Shown here one piece after another: positions 11,701 to 25,060 of a stretch of 64,000 bases of DNA; the stretch's first letter is position 1; the number at the start of each line of letters is the position of its first letter. This stretch comes from Utricularia gibba (Eukaryota > Streptophyta > Magnoliopsida > Lamiales > Lentibulariaceae), in contig NEEC01000018.1 of the NCBI GenBank assembly GCA_002189035.1, positions 1,488,001 to 1,552,000 on the forward strand. The letters are read 5' to 3'. The position numbers and the translations under genes are program-made. The notes below the pieces were generated by a model, which was not told the DNA's origin, ran no database searches, and was given only the letters and a program-made list of their open reading frames with translations.

Positions 11701-12495
11701 ATGGTTTCTTTCAATGTAGAATAGTAGGTACGGATTCGTGAATTATTTGAATACCTAGATTCGTGATTTTAAAAAGTATGGATAGGTTATATTAATTTTA
11801 ATATATAATATTTAAATTATTTTAAATTATTTTAAAAAATACTAAACTAAATTAATTTTTAAATAAAAAATATTGAAATAAATATTGCAACAAATATTTA
11901 TATTTTTTCTTGAGATACATCCAATTTGAGTATGTCAAACAAATTTCCATCTACTATTTGTGTTATTATCATCAAAATCAGAAGATATTTATATTATCCT
12001 AATCAAATAATAAATAAACATCAATAGATTAGAATCAATAATTAACAATTTACATATATCATAACATTATATTCACAAATCACAAATATAAATTCGAAAT
12101 TTCAACATTCACAAAAAAATAATGAAAATTAAAACAATAATCGATGAATGATGATCATTGGAGATTTTGAATGATAGACAACAACATTAATCAATGGACA
12201 TAGTCTATATTAAAATGATACAAAAATATGAAAAAATAAAGTGAATGAGTTGTACTTTTGATTAGATAATTAAATAATAAATTTTTATTATTATGAAATT
12301 TATTGATTAAAAATATAAAAAAAAAAAACTTAAACGTATGGCGAATCCTAATCCACGCCAGTGTGCGTTGGAATCCAATAGGTGATTCCCAGCTTTTAAA
12401 TGGGCTAGGCCCATTGTTATAAAGAGAATATTTTAAATTTATTAAATATAAACATTCAAGTTCACAGACCAGTTACTTTTACAGGGGTAAAACGA
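11701..12495. other. AT-rich spacer between HOP and PMEI gene
   Basis: Positions 11701-12340 are about three-quarters A+T with no coding signal. Positions 12340-12495 contain a short GC-richer part (a GGCTAGGCCCA motif near 12404-12414) and probably the PMEI 3' end. I see no other feature. Confidence 0.5.
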
Positions 12496-13210
12496 TCAGT
12501 CGGCAGCGTAGCGGTTGATGAAGACGAGGGCAATGCTGGTCAAATGGGCAATCCTGGTAACCTGGCCGCCCACGGTGGCCTTCACCGCCGGAGTTGCAGT
12601 TCCCGGGAAGTCTTCCATGCACGTATCGTCATCCGTCAGCGCCGCACTCACCCATGTCTGGATATCGTTAATTGCAGATTCGAACTCCCAACCGCTGTCC
12701 ATCTTGTCGATCCTTCTCATGGACCGCTGGAGATTGTCCAAGGCTTCGCTGACAACCTCCACGCACTCGCCTACGCTTTTGGATCCTGTGAAGTTTTGCA
12801 GCGTGGAAAAGACAGAATACTGAGAACGAGCATGTCTGAAACCAAGAAACGAAGATTGTATCAACATATGTATTTGAAACACCTTGTGGGTTGCTCTGCA
12901 TGTTTCTCAGCATGCTCAGGGTGTCCCTTGTGGAGTTGAAGGTGAAGGCCATGGCGGTGTTGGCCAGGAGCTTTGGATTACTCATGATCATTTCAGCATA
13001 CTTAGAAAGCGACTGGATGCACACGTCTGGATACAGCGTTGTCCGGCACTGCGCTACGACGTAGGCCGACTGGAGAGGCGAGCACGACGCATCAGAGACT
13101 ACTCCGGAGAGGATTATCAGCACAAGGAAGGGGAGAAGTAAAGGTGAGGAAGGAAGGTTGGGGGAGTGCTTCATGGCTGTGTGTTTGGATGGATATGCCA
13201 TGTATGCCAT
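12496..13210 (-). CDS. Invertase/pectin methylesterase inhibitor domain protein (PMEI-like)
   Basis: This is a secreted four-helix PMEI/invertase inhibitor family protein expected to act in the cell wall. Two exons, 13210-12883 and 12785-12496, join at phase 1 (CAA G / GA TCC) to about 205 residues. A hydrophobic signal peptide (LLLPFLVLIILSGVVSDASC) precedes the domain. The conserved first Cys pair (VVAQCRTTLYPDVCIQSL) and later Cys (SVGECVEVVSEALDNL, DDDTCMEDF) are present, as in the family. Met13 (position 13174, MKHSPNLPSS) may be the true start, because a TTTAAAAA box lies only about 9-16 bp before Met1 and Met13 starts the signal peptide cleanly. Whether it inhibits PME or invertase cannot be told from the sequence. 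Confidence 0.88.
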
Positions 13211-15746
13211 CTTTTTAAAGAGATATTCCCTTGAGGGATGGAAACTGAACTAGAAGAAACCTGCACCAGAACAGCGACACAAGTACTTAATGATGAGATC
13301 CATCTGCAGAGCAGAGACGTCCGGTTCGAGATGACTAGATGTTGAAAGGACGATCACACTGCTGCTCAAGCTCCTACGTGTGCTTCCCAAGCTCTGATTT
13401 TTCACCATCTTGGTAAGCTTTTATTTGTCTTGTCTTCTTCACCTACAAAAATATCAGACTCTCCTCCATCTCCACACACGCACATACACTATCCAGCTAC
13501 TAAACTGTTGCAAACAAGATTGCAGATCAGATCCAAAAATCCAACTTCATAACACATCTGAATCAACAGAACTGAATGCAACCCCATTCAAAATGGCTCA
13601 AGATTCATCTCCTTTGGGACGAACAGTTAAATGTTTCAACATCTTCAAGACACTTGAGTGAAACCAGAAAGTTTGAAAGACAGCGATTTGGATGGATGGG
13701 ATTCAGTGATGGAATCGGAAAGCAACTCAGCTGCCGCAAACCACAACCGGAAAAGATATTTGAGCACGTTTCCGTGGCTGTGTTGAAGATGCATTGAAGG
13801 GCCCAGCCATTGCTCGGATAAAGGTCTACAGAAAAATTGATAGATGAACAAACCCTTGTTCTATCAACTGCTACTGGTTTAGATATTTTATTTTATGCAT
13901 ATTTATAATTATTTTTAATATCTATATAAATATCTAGCAACTGAACCGTACAGATATTTATAAATTATTCAATAAAAAAATATAAAAACAAAAAAGATAT
14001 ATTTTCTTAATGGAAAAAAGGCAAAAAATATCAAGAAATGAAATATCTAACAATTGATAGAGTCTTTGTTTCTAGTCTCTACATTTAGAAAAAAAAAACT
14101 ATAAATTTTTGGTTAGCAAAGTCATCAATGTATTTTTGTAATAAATATTTCATGTTAAAACAATAAGTAAGAATAGTCTCAAATATTATTTATTAAATCA
14201 AAATTAATAATATAGTAAAATTACTATAGCTTATGAGGTTAAAAAAAATCAAAAAATTTTCAAACAAAAAAAATGAATACCAAAAAGAAAAAAAATAATG
14301 CATATCAAATTTTGAAAATTTTAATTAAGGTACTAAAAGTAGGGGAATTCATATATATATATATTCTATTAAGGTAAAAAAATAATTCTGATCAAAATGC
14401 AATTAAATATTAAATATTTGAAAGAAATGGAAATTCTTGCCAAATATAAAAAAAAACCAAAAATTTCAAATTGATATTGAATTAAAGGAATTAAATGCAC
14501 ATGTGGCAAGAATATCAATCATTATGTAAAGTAATAATTAAAAAGAAAGACTGAGACGTGTCAACATAAAAAAAAAAACGATTTATGATGATTATGACAC
14601 GTAGGAAAGTCCAAAAAATGTGATATTGGAATAATCCGATCGGTTTTTAAATTTACGGATATATGATTAATTTTTATTTATTCAGTTGAGAAAGAGATTT
14701 TATATTCTAATGTTTGATATTATTAGAATATATGTACACGAATTAAATAATAATATAACTAAATATTCTATTATATAATTGTTAAATTAGTCATGTATAT
14801 CAATTCTGTTTTTTTTTTTGTAAACAAAAGTATGTAAGCAATGTAATATGAAAAAAATTAGTTGAAATTTATTATATAAAATTTTAAAATCAATGGCATA
14901 GCATTATAGATGCAGTGAAATTTTATTTTAAAAAATTGAAAATTATGATAATGAAATTGAAAATCAGATATATGATGGGATTGTGTCTCAATTATAGAAT
15001 ATATAATAATTTCGGATATAAATATTAGAAATTAATATTTATGAATAATAATTATAATTTTGAATGTGAATATTATTAGAACAAAAAATTATTAATCGAA
15101 AAATTCAACTGATATACTTAAGTATATATAATACTTTATAAATTATGATTAATAGGTTGTATATAATATGTTATAATGTGATTTACATTTTTTATACATT
15201 TTAATTTCATACATGTACTTGTCTAATACGTTGAACTTTAATTTCAATATATTATAAAATAGCCAAAATGGATTTTGCATTGTTCTTAGTTTCGATTAAA
15301 AAACAATAAGATACATTACATTTAAACAAAAAAAGATTAATCTATAAATCAAATATTATCTATAATTATAAAAAAAATTAAGGTCACTTCAACTTAATGG
15401 TATATATCATATCAAAAATGATATAATTAAATATATAAGATATTGTGAATTAATCTATTATATCTATATTTTTCTGATATAATTTATGCTTATTCTCAAT
15501 TTAAATATATATCAATTATCCATCATAAACAGCAATACTGTTTCCCTGAGCGAATTCGGACAAATGGCGCACAAGTGTTTTTTTTTATCCAGGAACTCAG
15601 TCGTTGGATCTGATCATGTGAACTGCTTGCGCTGTAGAGTGTTGTTTTCTTGCGTATGAATTCTACACCTTCTCGGGCATTGTGGCAGTTCATTGCCGAC
15701 CAATCGCCGCCACCATTGCCGTATTATTGTCTCTCATGTGTGGTTG
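13211..15746. other. PMEI upstream region and long AT-rich spacer
   Basis: Positions 13211-13860 have moderate composition and short open frames without recognisable products, and probably include the PMEI promoter. From 13860 to about 15530 the DNA is extremely AT-rich, with A- and T-runs and no coding signal. Positions 15530-15746 are the 3' region of the amine oxidase gene. Confidence 0.5.
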
Positions 15747-18182
15747 TCAGGAAAAAGAAGGCCAGAGACCGGAGTAGCTGCGGGGACCCGCCGTGCCTTG
15801 CTTCCTTACAATCTGTTGTTTCTCATGTGAAGGTGCAGCTGTACAGACGGGGAGTTCATTCTCGGCATACGGTGGCACCCGCAGTACAGGATTCCTCTCG
15901 AAGAAGTTTACCGGCTTCAAATCGAAGCCGGAGGAGATTGTGGGCATGATCGGGAAGTCTTCTTGGCACGGAACATGATGAAAACCAAGCGTATACCACA
16001 CAACAATGTCCTGGTTCTCGATGTCCCTATCGCTGCAAAACATTTCAAACAAGCAGATGAATCATGTGCTCGTAATACGACTGAAAACGATCGATCGGAG
16101 ATGTTTCGTTTTACCGGTCGGACCAGACTTGCAGCGAATCTTCACCATGGCTCTGGAAGGTAAACAAGCCCCCTGCCCATTGCTCAGACCTGTCGTAACG
16201 CGTGACCCATATCTGGTTGTTAGCAAATGAGCTTCTCTTCTCTGGGGGTCTTCCCGGTCAAGCAAGCTAGCGGCTGTGCCGGCAGGCACGAATTTGTAGC
16301 CAACAGGGTTGCCTACTCTGCTCTTTTTGTTCATGTTGATCACATGAAACTCAGATGGGTCATAGAGCTTCAGCTTGATCTGTGCATCCTTCTCCCTTTT
16401 CACCACTTCCTTCTTAACCTTCATGTAGCTCTTTCGAGGAGACTTCCCATCTGTGCTTTCTCTTTTGAGATGCACGTTTACAAAGGAGTTGTTTCTGCCA
16501 TCGATGTCCATGTCGAGGTGGAAGTTGATGTAGTGGTCGTGGACAACTCCGATGATGTTGTCTGATAATAAGGTGCCGTACAGATCTTCGTCTTCCCCGA
16601 TTTCGTTCGTGTTCACGTAGGAGGTGCCCTTCACTATGACAATTCCGGTCAGGGAGACCTCCACATGGATCAGTCCATCTGCATTGAACTCCCAATCCAC
16701 AATGTAGTCGTAGTTCCCAATGCTCGCCACCATTCTCACAACCAGTGAAATCTTCGGCCGCGCCTCGCGAATCTGATCGATTTTCACGTCTGTTAGAGAA
16801 ACAAGCAGACAGAACAGTAGAACTCAGTCTTTTTAGTATAAGCCTTTACCACTTCAACACCAACAATGGGATTCTCTGAGTGTCTCCATGCGACATCTCC
16901 GGCATATCTCTCAAACAGACAAATGATGTCTGGTTTGACGTATGGGGTGCCATCAGAAGCAGCGAAAACGGCGTCCATATATCGTGCATTTCTTGGACAA
17001 TCATTGATCCTTTCCAGGGGAGAGCCTGAAGCCCCAGTCCGTACTCACCGGCATCCATATATGTCTTGAAATACCAGGCTTCTTCGGGATCCATGTAGGG
17101 TACAAAGAGCTCCGATGGGAACCCCTTGTACATTACACTCCTGAGCTCCCCTGTTTCAGAATCACGAACACGTGCTCGAGAAACGATGACCCCTGCTCTC
17201 GGATCCGGCTTCAAGTGGAATTCCCAGTTCGCCCACTTCACCAAATGCCCATCCTCGATCACGAAATTGGGGCCGTTCGGCTGCTCCATGGATATGGGGC
17301 TGGAGAGCTTGAAAACGGGGGTCTGTTCAGCAGATAATCTGTAATCCGTACCGGCTGCTTTAGGGATTGGGATGTGTTTCCCTTTATCCACAATGCTCAC
17401 AATTTCTTTGGTGTCTATATCTGTAATGGCGATGATTCCTTCGATGGGTCTCATGTAGAAGTTTACTGTATCCTTGTTTACGAAGCATTCTAACTTGCCA
17501 AGCCTTCTCCTGTTTTCAGCCTCGCCTGAAAAAGTCAAGAGCTATGAAAGTGGGGGGAAATTGGATTCTTTTGCAGTCGCTATGGGCGATTTCTCCATAC
17601 CGTACCACCCGGGGAGAAGGGCAAGCAAACGACGGTGTTGAGATCGATGCCTCTTTCCGCAACCGTGCGGTTGAAATCGGCGTTCTGAAAAGGCGCCCCC
17701 GACAAGCTCGTCATATCCTCCACCGTCAAAGTCGGGAAACCGGAGGTATGGGTAACGTCATTCTCTGCCACTGCCCCGGTAGCCAAATCCACCGTCAATA
17801 GGTAATTTTTCCCCGCGGCGCGTAGAATCACCGAAGCCTGGCGCGGAGGCAATGGGTCCCCCTTATTCCACCGGAGAACCAGTTCCTTCTCCGGTTCCTC
17901 CAGAACCAACGAGTGGATGGCGTAGGGTGAGGTCCCGAAGTAAGAACGGAGGATCTGCTGGACCTTTTCCAACTCCTGCAGAGTCAGTGGGTCGAGAGGG
18001 TGGCGAGGGGCGTCCTTTGTGTGGTCTCCGGTGATAGAGGCGGTGTAGAACCGGCGGAGGTTCCCCGAGCCGCGGAGGTGAAAATTTCTGGTGGAGTGAA
18101 TGAGAAATCCAAAAACTGCCAGCAGCGGTAATATCAGAAAGATGAGGATGCAGCGCAGGTGACGCCGACGCGGCGGTTCCAT
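15747..18182 (-). CDS. CuAO: Primary (copper) amine oxidase (frame broken in three exons)
   Basis: This enzyme oxidises primary amines such as putrescine to aldehyde, ammonia and hydrogen peroxide, in the apoplast or peroxisome. Exons are 18182-17601, 17525-16861, 16789-16115 and 16032-15747, giving about 736 residues once frames are mended. An N-terminal membrane anchor or signal ([18 protein letters not shown]) follows basic residues. The catalytic base lies in [10 protein letters not shown]. The topaquinone precursor is the Tyr in [13 protein letters not shown]. Copper ligands are HDH in [15 protein letters not shown] and a His in [15 protein letters not shown]. One base is missing near 17608-17610 (exon 1 end), near 17017-17020 (exon 2) and near 16217-16218 (exon 3). 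Each exon's length becomes phase-consistent after adding one base. The gene is divergent from the maspardin gene. All catalytic residues are kept, which favours assembly error over a pseudogene. Confidence 0.9.
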
Positions 18183-19759
18183 TGGTCGGAGATGAGACCT
18201 TAATCACAGCACAAAATTCCCAAGTGAAGAAGCATTATCACAGCAGATCAGATGACAAAAATACTAATCAATTGGGGCCCAGTAATCCCTCGGGCCCCAC
18301 TCATTGGCGGAATGAGTATCCAATTCCAACCCTAACTCCTTGTCGTTTCATTGTACAGAAGTTTCGTTTTGATTTTTCATTCATCGGGAATCGGGATTCG
18401 GAAGTTGGGTCGGGTCACCCGCGACCCTGACAAAAAATATATATTGTTTATTTTTTAATTGATTATATATCTATTTTTTGAGTTACTAAGTATTATAATA
18501 CAAAATTATCAATAAAATATTAGTGATATGTATTTCAATTAATAAAAAATATTTTAAATAAATGACATCATAAATGAGGAAATAAGAAATCATATTATTA
18601 TATTCAACGTCAAAGAATAAAAATCAAATTAGTCATCCATAATTATCATATTCAAATTAATGAATTTCATTTACTTATAAAAATACCAAGTTGAAATTAA
18701 ATCGATCTATTAACATCCCTAATTGCGACTCATGAAAAGAATTAGTGAGGATGAATTGAATAAAATAATTAGGACTATTCGAATCTGACTTGATATCATC
18801 TTGACCTTTAATAGGATTGCAAGGATTGTATGGGACGTATTCCGTATTTTAATTATGTAATTCAAAATATGTAAAATATAATCAATTTTAAGATTATAAA
18901 CTTATTTATTAAAATAATATAAAATTATATATCGTAAAACTTGATAGACTAAATTAATATAAATTTTAATTTGATAATGTAATTTTCAGAATGTGTAAAA
19001 ATTAAATAATATAATTTTGTAATTAATGTATTATTTAATCACTATAATGAATATTAAGAAAAATTAATAATTTGTAAACTTAATTTCAAAATATAATTTT
19101 CAATTTGAATATCGAATGGATAAAAATTAAATAAAATCACTTCAAGAAATGATGAAAACATAATAAATATAAAATATTTTAAATTATGAGCAGTTTAATT
19201 TTAGAATATAAATAAATTAAAGAAAGAAAAACGATGAAAAATATGCAAGCGAGGTGAAATATAGATACAAAACCAATTTCTATAGATCACAATTTAGAAA
19301 ATAATTTTAAAATTGTTATTTTCAAGCATTTAAATCAATACTACGACTATGAAGTAGGTTTCCTAGGTTTGGGCCTTTTCTACAAATTGAAGCAAGTGTT
19401 GGGGCAACGAACGAATTATTAGAAAATTGGGGGCGATCGCATGATTTCAAGAAGCTTTGAGGGGTATCTGAATTTTTACGAAGTATTGGGGCATAGGATT
19501 GCCGAGGTCCCCACGGGCCACGGCTGTCATCACATGTGTTGTTGCGCTTTACTGCTTCGTCTCCGTCGTTTAATCTTTTGACATTAAATTTTACTGGAGA
19601 AATATGTGGTTTGAGGTTAATTAATCATCTTTTGCACTTCCAAAACTCGAAAGCAATTATTGCGTTCTTCACTTCCGGGGAAGTGATCCCGGATTCCGAA
19701 CTGTTGATGTCGACTTGAATTGCGGGCGAGTCGTATGTACCTAGCTTTTACAACCAGTA
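18183..19759. promoter_or_regulatory. Divergent intergenic region, amine oxidase / maspardin
   Basis: The two genes point away from each other. Near the amine oxidase (18270-18430), GGGGCCCAG, CGGGCCCCAC and GGTCGGGTCACCC give a GC-rich proximal block with site II-like GGCCCA elements. Positions 18430-19370 are AT-rich without signals. Positions 19380-19759 are GC-richer and probably carry the maspardin promoter and leader. No gene was found. Confidence 0.4.
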
Positions 19760-22700
19760 ATGAAAGGTGGCGGCTTTTCGGCGCCCGGCGATTTTGTGAA
19801 TTTCAAGTCGCACGTCCCATTGCACAAGATTCCGGTGAGCTCCGCTTTTTCTCTTTTTAGTCTAATCTGATTTCTGATACCCATTATTTAAGAGGGGATG
19901 GCTCCCTTAGGGAACTTGGGAAGTTTGGAAAACAGTTTCCCAATTGGTGTCTGGGTTGTTGGATTCTTTATTAATTGATTTGCTCCTAGCCTCTGTTTTA
20001 AAGTTTGTATTTTTGGTCGATGTTCTATGAGAATGTGTTTCATTTAGTTTCTTGCCTTTTAGACTGCATCGCGCAATCTATAGGAAATTCTTTTTAGAGG
20101 AATGGGATAAGGGGATTTGTGTAAAAAATATGTTTAATTGGCCAGTGTAGTCACTAATCGTTTTAGCCAACACTTTCCTGGAGACCATTTTCATGTACTG
20201 GGTAACTTTCATTTGATTTCAGTAAGAATCATGCCTTTATGTCCAAAATTCTTGTAGATTGGATCAAAGCATTGGAGATACTATGATTTTGGCCCCAAAA
20301 CGGTTCCCCCAGTAATATGTTTACCTGGGATATCTGCAACTGCAGATGTATTCTACAAGCAAATTATGGCTCTATCCGCCAAGGTAGTTTGGTTTATGGA
20401 TTTTCTTATTCTCTACCTTGAATGGTAATAGTTACCCTTCATTTCTATATTTAATAGTCAAATAGTGATAGCCGGTAGCCAGACTGTATCTGTCAATATA
20501 ATTGGACAATCTAAATTTATCTTTTAAGGTAGCTCATCATGCAGTGTATATGCTTAAGAACTTATTTCGTGGACGTCTTTTCCATGTTCAAGGTTCTTTT
20601 TTTGTAGTATAGTGTTCCTTGATTCAATATCTCACATCCTCCTCTTCTATTATTTACATTTTAATTCTTTCTGGAAACTTATGACTCTTCTACCACACTC
20701 AGGGCTATCGAATCATTTCTGTTGATATTCCTCGCGTAAGGAATCACCAAGAATGGATTCAAGCATTTGAGAAATTTCTGGATGTTGTTGATGTTCGCCA
20801 TGTGAGACTTTTAATTCCAAAATTTAAAGTTTGTTCATCTGCATCTGCATTTGTCTCCTATTGGCACATGGTTTATTTTATCCATTTTCATCGTTTGTCT
20901 TTAAACTCAGGTTCAACTTTGGTGGTATATTTCTGGGAGAACCTTGTCACACATTTATTAGAAATACACTAAAAAAACAACCATTGCTATATTATTTGCC
21001 ATAATGCAAAATATTCTTTAAAAAAGTAAGTCTGGTGTTTGAATATTCACTGAAGGGGGATTGACTGTTTTAGAGATTGGCCGAGTTTGCATATTTCCTC
21101 TCTGTAGGGAAATTGATTTATTCATTGGAGAAGAGCGTTATTTGTTTTTGGCTTGACTTTTTAGAAACTTCTTTTCTTGGAAAAAAACGTTCGTGCTGTA
21201 TGCATATCTTGAACCCTTTCTGGTGAAACTTATTTTCATGTTGTAACTGAATTAATAGGTTGTGGATCGGTCAAAGTTCCCTTGATTATGATTCTGCCTT
21301 CTAAACCACTTGAACTGAAATTTCACATAGTTTATGTACAATAGCTTTCTCCCTTGCGTTTGATCTTACTCTTTCAACATGTTATGATGGTATTTATCTG
21401 TATTCTCTAGGTTCATCTCTATGGTACAGCTCTTGGAGGCTTCCTGGCTCAACTCTTTGCTCAGCATCGCCCTCGTCGAGTCAAGTCCTTGATACTTTCA
21501 AACACGTACCTGGAATCAAATAGTTTCTCTGCAGCAATGCCTTGGGCTCCAATGTATGTTCCGATGATTAGCATTTTTAATTACTCTTTCATTGCACTTT
21601 GGTGGAGCCAATTCACCATACTGATGTTATCACCCTTCGAATAAGCACCAAGTGTTATCTCCTGTGTAGGAATTTATGATGATACTAGCTCAACTTCCAT
21701 GTTCCAGTTTATGCAATTTTCATAATAAAATGTAGACTATGCCATTTTTATCCTCTTATGATACTCTCTTGATTGTGACCTCAATAATCGGCAGTGTAGG
21801 TTGGACACCTTCCTTTCTGCTAAAGCGTTATGTCCTAACCGGCATGCGTGGTGGACCTTATGAGCCCTTTATTGCAGATTCAGTTGATTTTATTGTTTCT
21901 CAGGTGAAGTTCTTTAGCATTCTCAGACTTATTCGTTGCAGTTGTTTTTCTGCTCCATAAGTCATAAAAGTAATATGTTGCTCCTTTCTGCTTGCAGGTG
22001 GAAACACTGTCCAAAGATGATTTGGCCTCTAGATTAAGCCTTAGTGTGGATTCAGCATCGGTTGGGCATCTTCTTCTCTCCGATTCTTTTATCACCATCA
22101 TGGATGTAAGTACACCATCACTCACTTTTTGGAGTTCTCTTGAGTCTTCATGTAATCCTGATATTTCTGGTTCTGTTTCAACTTTGCGATGGAATAAAGA
22201 CGAATGATTTCTGTTCCATTCCCCAACAACTTAGAAACCAAGTTGCTGAAAGATACCCTGGTGCTAGACAAGCGTATCTCAAGTCAGGTGGCGACTTCCC
22301 TTTCCTTTCTCGATCAGATGAAGTGAATCTGCATCTTCAGGTAGCTGGGACTGCTGTGATTTTCAACCTCCATTTGGTTGCATTTTCATGATCCTCTCTT
22401 TACCTCACAACAGCTTCACCTCAGACGGTCTGGTGTAGAAGCCCGGCCGGAGACCGTCCCAAGCCTCCCAAAGAATGACACCGGTGGCAGCTCAGGCAGC
22501 AAAAATGACACAGAGGGAGGTGATCATGGTGCAGCAGACGCACCTGCGCCTGCACCATCACAAGATCCAGAGGAGAGTGGTGGCTCAGGGCCAAGTAACT
22601 TAAACGAGCCACTTATGCTTCCAGGAGGCTTGATGGCTGGTAACTTAGAGAGCCAAATCCTCACCAGTGCCGGGATATCCAGCCGGGGACACCATGAGCA

Positions 22701-22794
22701 AAACGCAGCAGATTCGGAATCGGTTTCCGGCTTTGGGTATGTTTCTTCTCTACCACCTGCAGAACGTGTACATGAGTTACTTTATAGCAACTGA
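19760..22794 (+). CDS. Maspardin (SPG21)-like alpha/beta hydrolase fold protein
   Basis: Eight exons join without frame defects to 393 residues: 19760-19834, 20258-20383, 20703-20801, 21411-21553, 21795-21903, 21998-22105, 22200-22340 and 22414-22794. The protein matches plant maspardin, a non-secreted alpha/beta hydrolase-fold protein whose human counterpart binds CD4 and localises to endosomes. Visible marks are VPLHKIP, YYDFGPKTVPPVICLPG, the elbow region HLYGTALGGFLAQLF, SVDFIVSQVETLSKDDLASR and LKSGGDFPFLSRSDEVNLHLQ. The last exon adds an acidic, Ser/Gly-rich tail of about 125 residues as in plant members. The elbow residue expected to be Ser is Ala (GTALGG), which would remove the nucleophile. 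The plant role is not well defined. Confidence 0.9.
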
Positions 22795-23241
22795 TGGGAT
22801 CAAAGACGAGATCAAAGCATGCATCTTTCACTTGAACATCTGGTTGCTGCTGCCATTTGAATGGAATGGAGGAGTTTTTTTTTTTAACAGTAGGCACTTT
22901 TGTTCTGGATGCTGTATACTTACAAATGGGCTTCACTCTTTGCACAATTGGGCTTTAAGGCCCGGTTTGGGCTTCAAGGCCTAGTTGAATATAACCCAAT
23001 AATTATGAAAACAGAAATAAAAGAAACGTCGTCGAAATTTGTGAAACGATTATTTTATGATTTTTGGCCACTTAAGGAAAGCGCGGGAAAGGCTACGTAA
23101 AAAAGGTTACCCACTCGCATCCTGACACGTGAATCACACGAGCCAATGAACAATCCACAAGTCATCACGCTCCGGCGACAGCGCGTATGTGGACCCCACT
23201 GTTTTCTCTTTGCTTTTGCCGGTGGCGGCTCCCCAGGGTAG
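22795..23241 (+). promoter_or_regulatory. Maspardin 3' end and IRKI promoter with G-box
   Basis: The first part is the likely maspardin 3' UTR. Positions 23100-23241 are GC-richer and contain a perfect G-box CACGTG at 23126-23131 within GACACGTGA, a form recognised by bZIP (ABRE/HY5-type) and bHLH factors. It lies about 110 bp before the next ATG. The assignment is from motif and position only. Confidence 0.4.
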
Positions 23242-24824
23242 ATGAGCATTGCATTAAATGCTCCCGACTTTCAGCTTTACGACGATGAAGCAAGAAAAGG
23301 TGGCTTCCAAGAACTGCAGACAGTTGAGGGAACCCCCATACAAGCTTCAAATCTTGTATACTTTCAGAGGAATAGAGTAGAGATGAGGTCCATGGCCACT
23401 TCAGCATCCTCAAAAGCGTCTTCTTCTCCTCATGGGCCTTCTCATTTCACCCCTGTAAGTGTTCGTTTGTGTTTCTGGAATCGTATTTGGTGATTCTGGT
23501 TCATGGGTGTTGTGTATTTTCTCTGTTTTTTGTTTTATGTGATTTGTAGATTGTGGAAGTTGATGAAGAGGGTGAGTTCCCAAATGGTTTCAGAGGAAGC
23601 GATTATGAGCGTTACCCAATTCCTGTGCGTTCCTATGGAAAAGGGTCTTTCAAAAATGGACCGGAAACCGACGTATCGGCCGGAGTTTTGTGCAACAAAT
23701 GTCGGCCGAGTAGCCGGGATAAACATTCGGCTTTTTCCTGGGAGGAAAACCTTTTTGCGGCAGCCAGCCCAAATGGGATTTTCAAATCGTTTTTGGCTTC
23801 GCTGTCTATGAAGAGAAGTCCCGTTTCATCAGACGGCGGCTCAGTCGTGTCAAAAGAGGAGCATTGGAAGGCGGTGGTGGCGGAGCTCTCAAAGAAGCTT
23901 GTGAATGCTTCGATGAAAAGGGATGAAGCCATTGCTGAAACTTCGAAGCTGAAGTACTCCATGGCTGAGCTTGAGAAGAAACTGAATAAGCTTGAAATCT
24001 ACTGCCGGAGGTTGAAACAGGGGCTTGAAGTTGGCAACAATGACAACCGGCTCCACAAACTGAACTACTCCTGCATCAAAATTGGGGATCCACATAAAGT
24101 GATTCACCATTTCTTGATCATGGTCTCTGAATCAAGGTCATCAGTCCGTGTTCTAAGCCGTGCTCTGTTCCTGCAAATGACCCGAATGGGAGGAAAAGTG
24201 TACGAGCGCTTCTCACTCCAACTACAATCGTATGAAATCAACCCCTCATTTTCAAAGAACCCCAGAAACTGCCTTGTCTATCTTGAAGCCTTACTGAGCA
24301 GTGTTTTCTACCAAGATTTTGAATCCAATGGTTTCCAGAAGGACTCCACGAACCCAATTCTGAATCCGATAGATCATTGTGAAGCCAATTTCAACATGTT
24401 CAACAAGCTCAGTCAACTATCATGGGAAGAAGTTCTCAGCAAAGGAACCAAATGCTTCAGTGAAGAGTTGAGCAACTTCTGCAACAGAAAAATGAGTGAC
24501 ATTGTGGGCATGCTGGGATGGAGCCATGCTTGGCCTGAACCACTTTTGCATGCCTTTTTCAGAGCTTCAAAAGCCATTTGGTTAGTGCATTCGTTAGCTT
24601 ATTCAGTTCATCCTTGTTTACCCATCTTTCGGGTGGATAAAGGAGCAAGATTTGATAGTGTGTACATGGAAGATATTGGAGCTGAGGAGGTTGCAGCAGC
24701 AGGGGCAACAACGATCAGAATGATGGTTGCTCCCGGATTCTATGTTTATGATAACGTTGTGAAATGTAAAGTTATGTGCAGCCATAATCTTGGATCCAAT
24801 GGCTATGGAAATGAAGACAAATGA
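23242..24824 (+). CDS. IRKI: IRK-interacting protein (DUF641/GIL1-type coiled-coil protein)
   Basis: Two exons, 23242-23454 and 23550-24824, join at phase 0 (HFTP/IVEVDEEGEF) to 495 residues. The protein matches the plant IRK-interacting / GRAVITROPIC IN THE LIGHT 1 relatives. It has a Ser-rich N-terminus, then a coiled-coil stretch (EEHWKAVVAELSKKLVNAS through KLKYSMAELEKKLNKLEI), then the conserved C-terminal block. Hallmarks of that block are VSESRSSVRVLSRALFLQM, MGGKVYERFSLQLQ, NPRNCLVYLEALLSSVFYQD, NPIDHCEANF, WPEPLLHAFFRASKAIWLV and PIFRVDKGARFDSVYMEDI. It is thought to partner the receptor kinase IRK, which itself is knowledge of the family. A start at Met48 (MRSMATSASS) is an alternative. 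The gene is tail-to-tail with the photolyase, 236 bp apart. No frame defects. Confidence 0.9.
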
Positions 24825-25060
24825 GGAGGGAATCACTGGGAACAGTGGGAACCATGTCAGACTTGGGAGATTGGTTTTGTAAATCCTGACTTTTGGTATC
24901 ACATTCACATGCTATATTATCAAAGTTAAATATATAAAACAAAGTTTTTGACTAATTTCTATTATGTAACCTAAACAAGCACAGAAGTGCAAGGCACAGC
25001 AGTGTACAGATGCAGGAGAATGGTAATAGAAAAATGATACATTACTTGTGCAGTTTTCAA

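Noticed and set aside
12515-13141. Plus-strand open frames over the PMEI gene
   Set aside because: They are shadows of the PMEI exons. The minus strand has a signal peptide, conserved Cys and matched splice phases.
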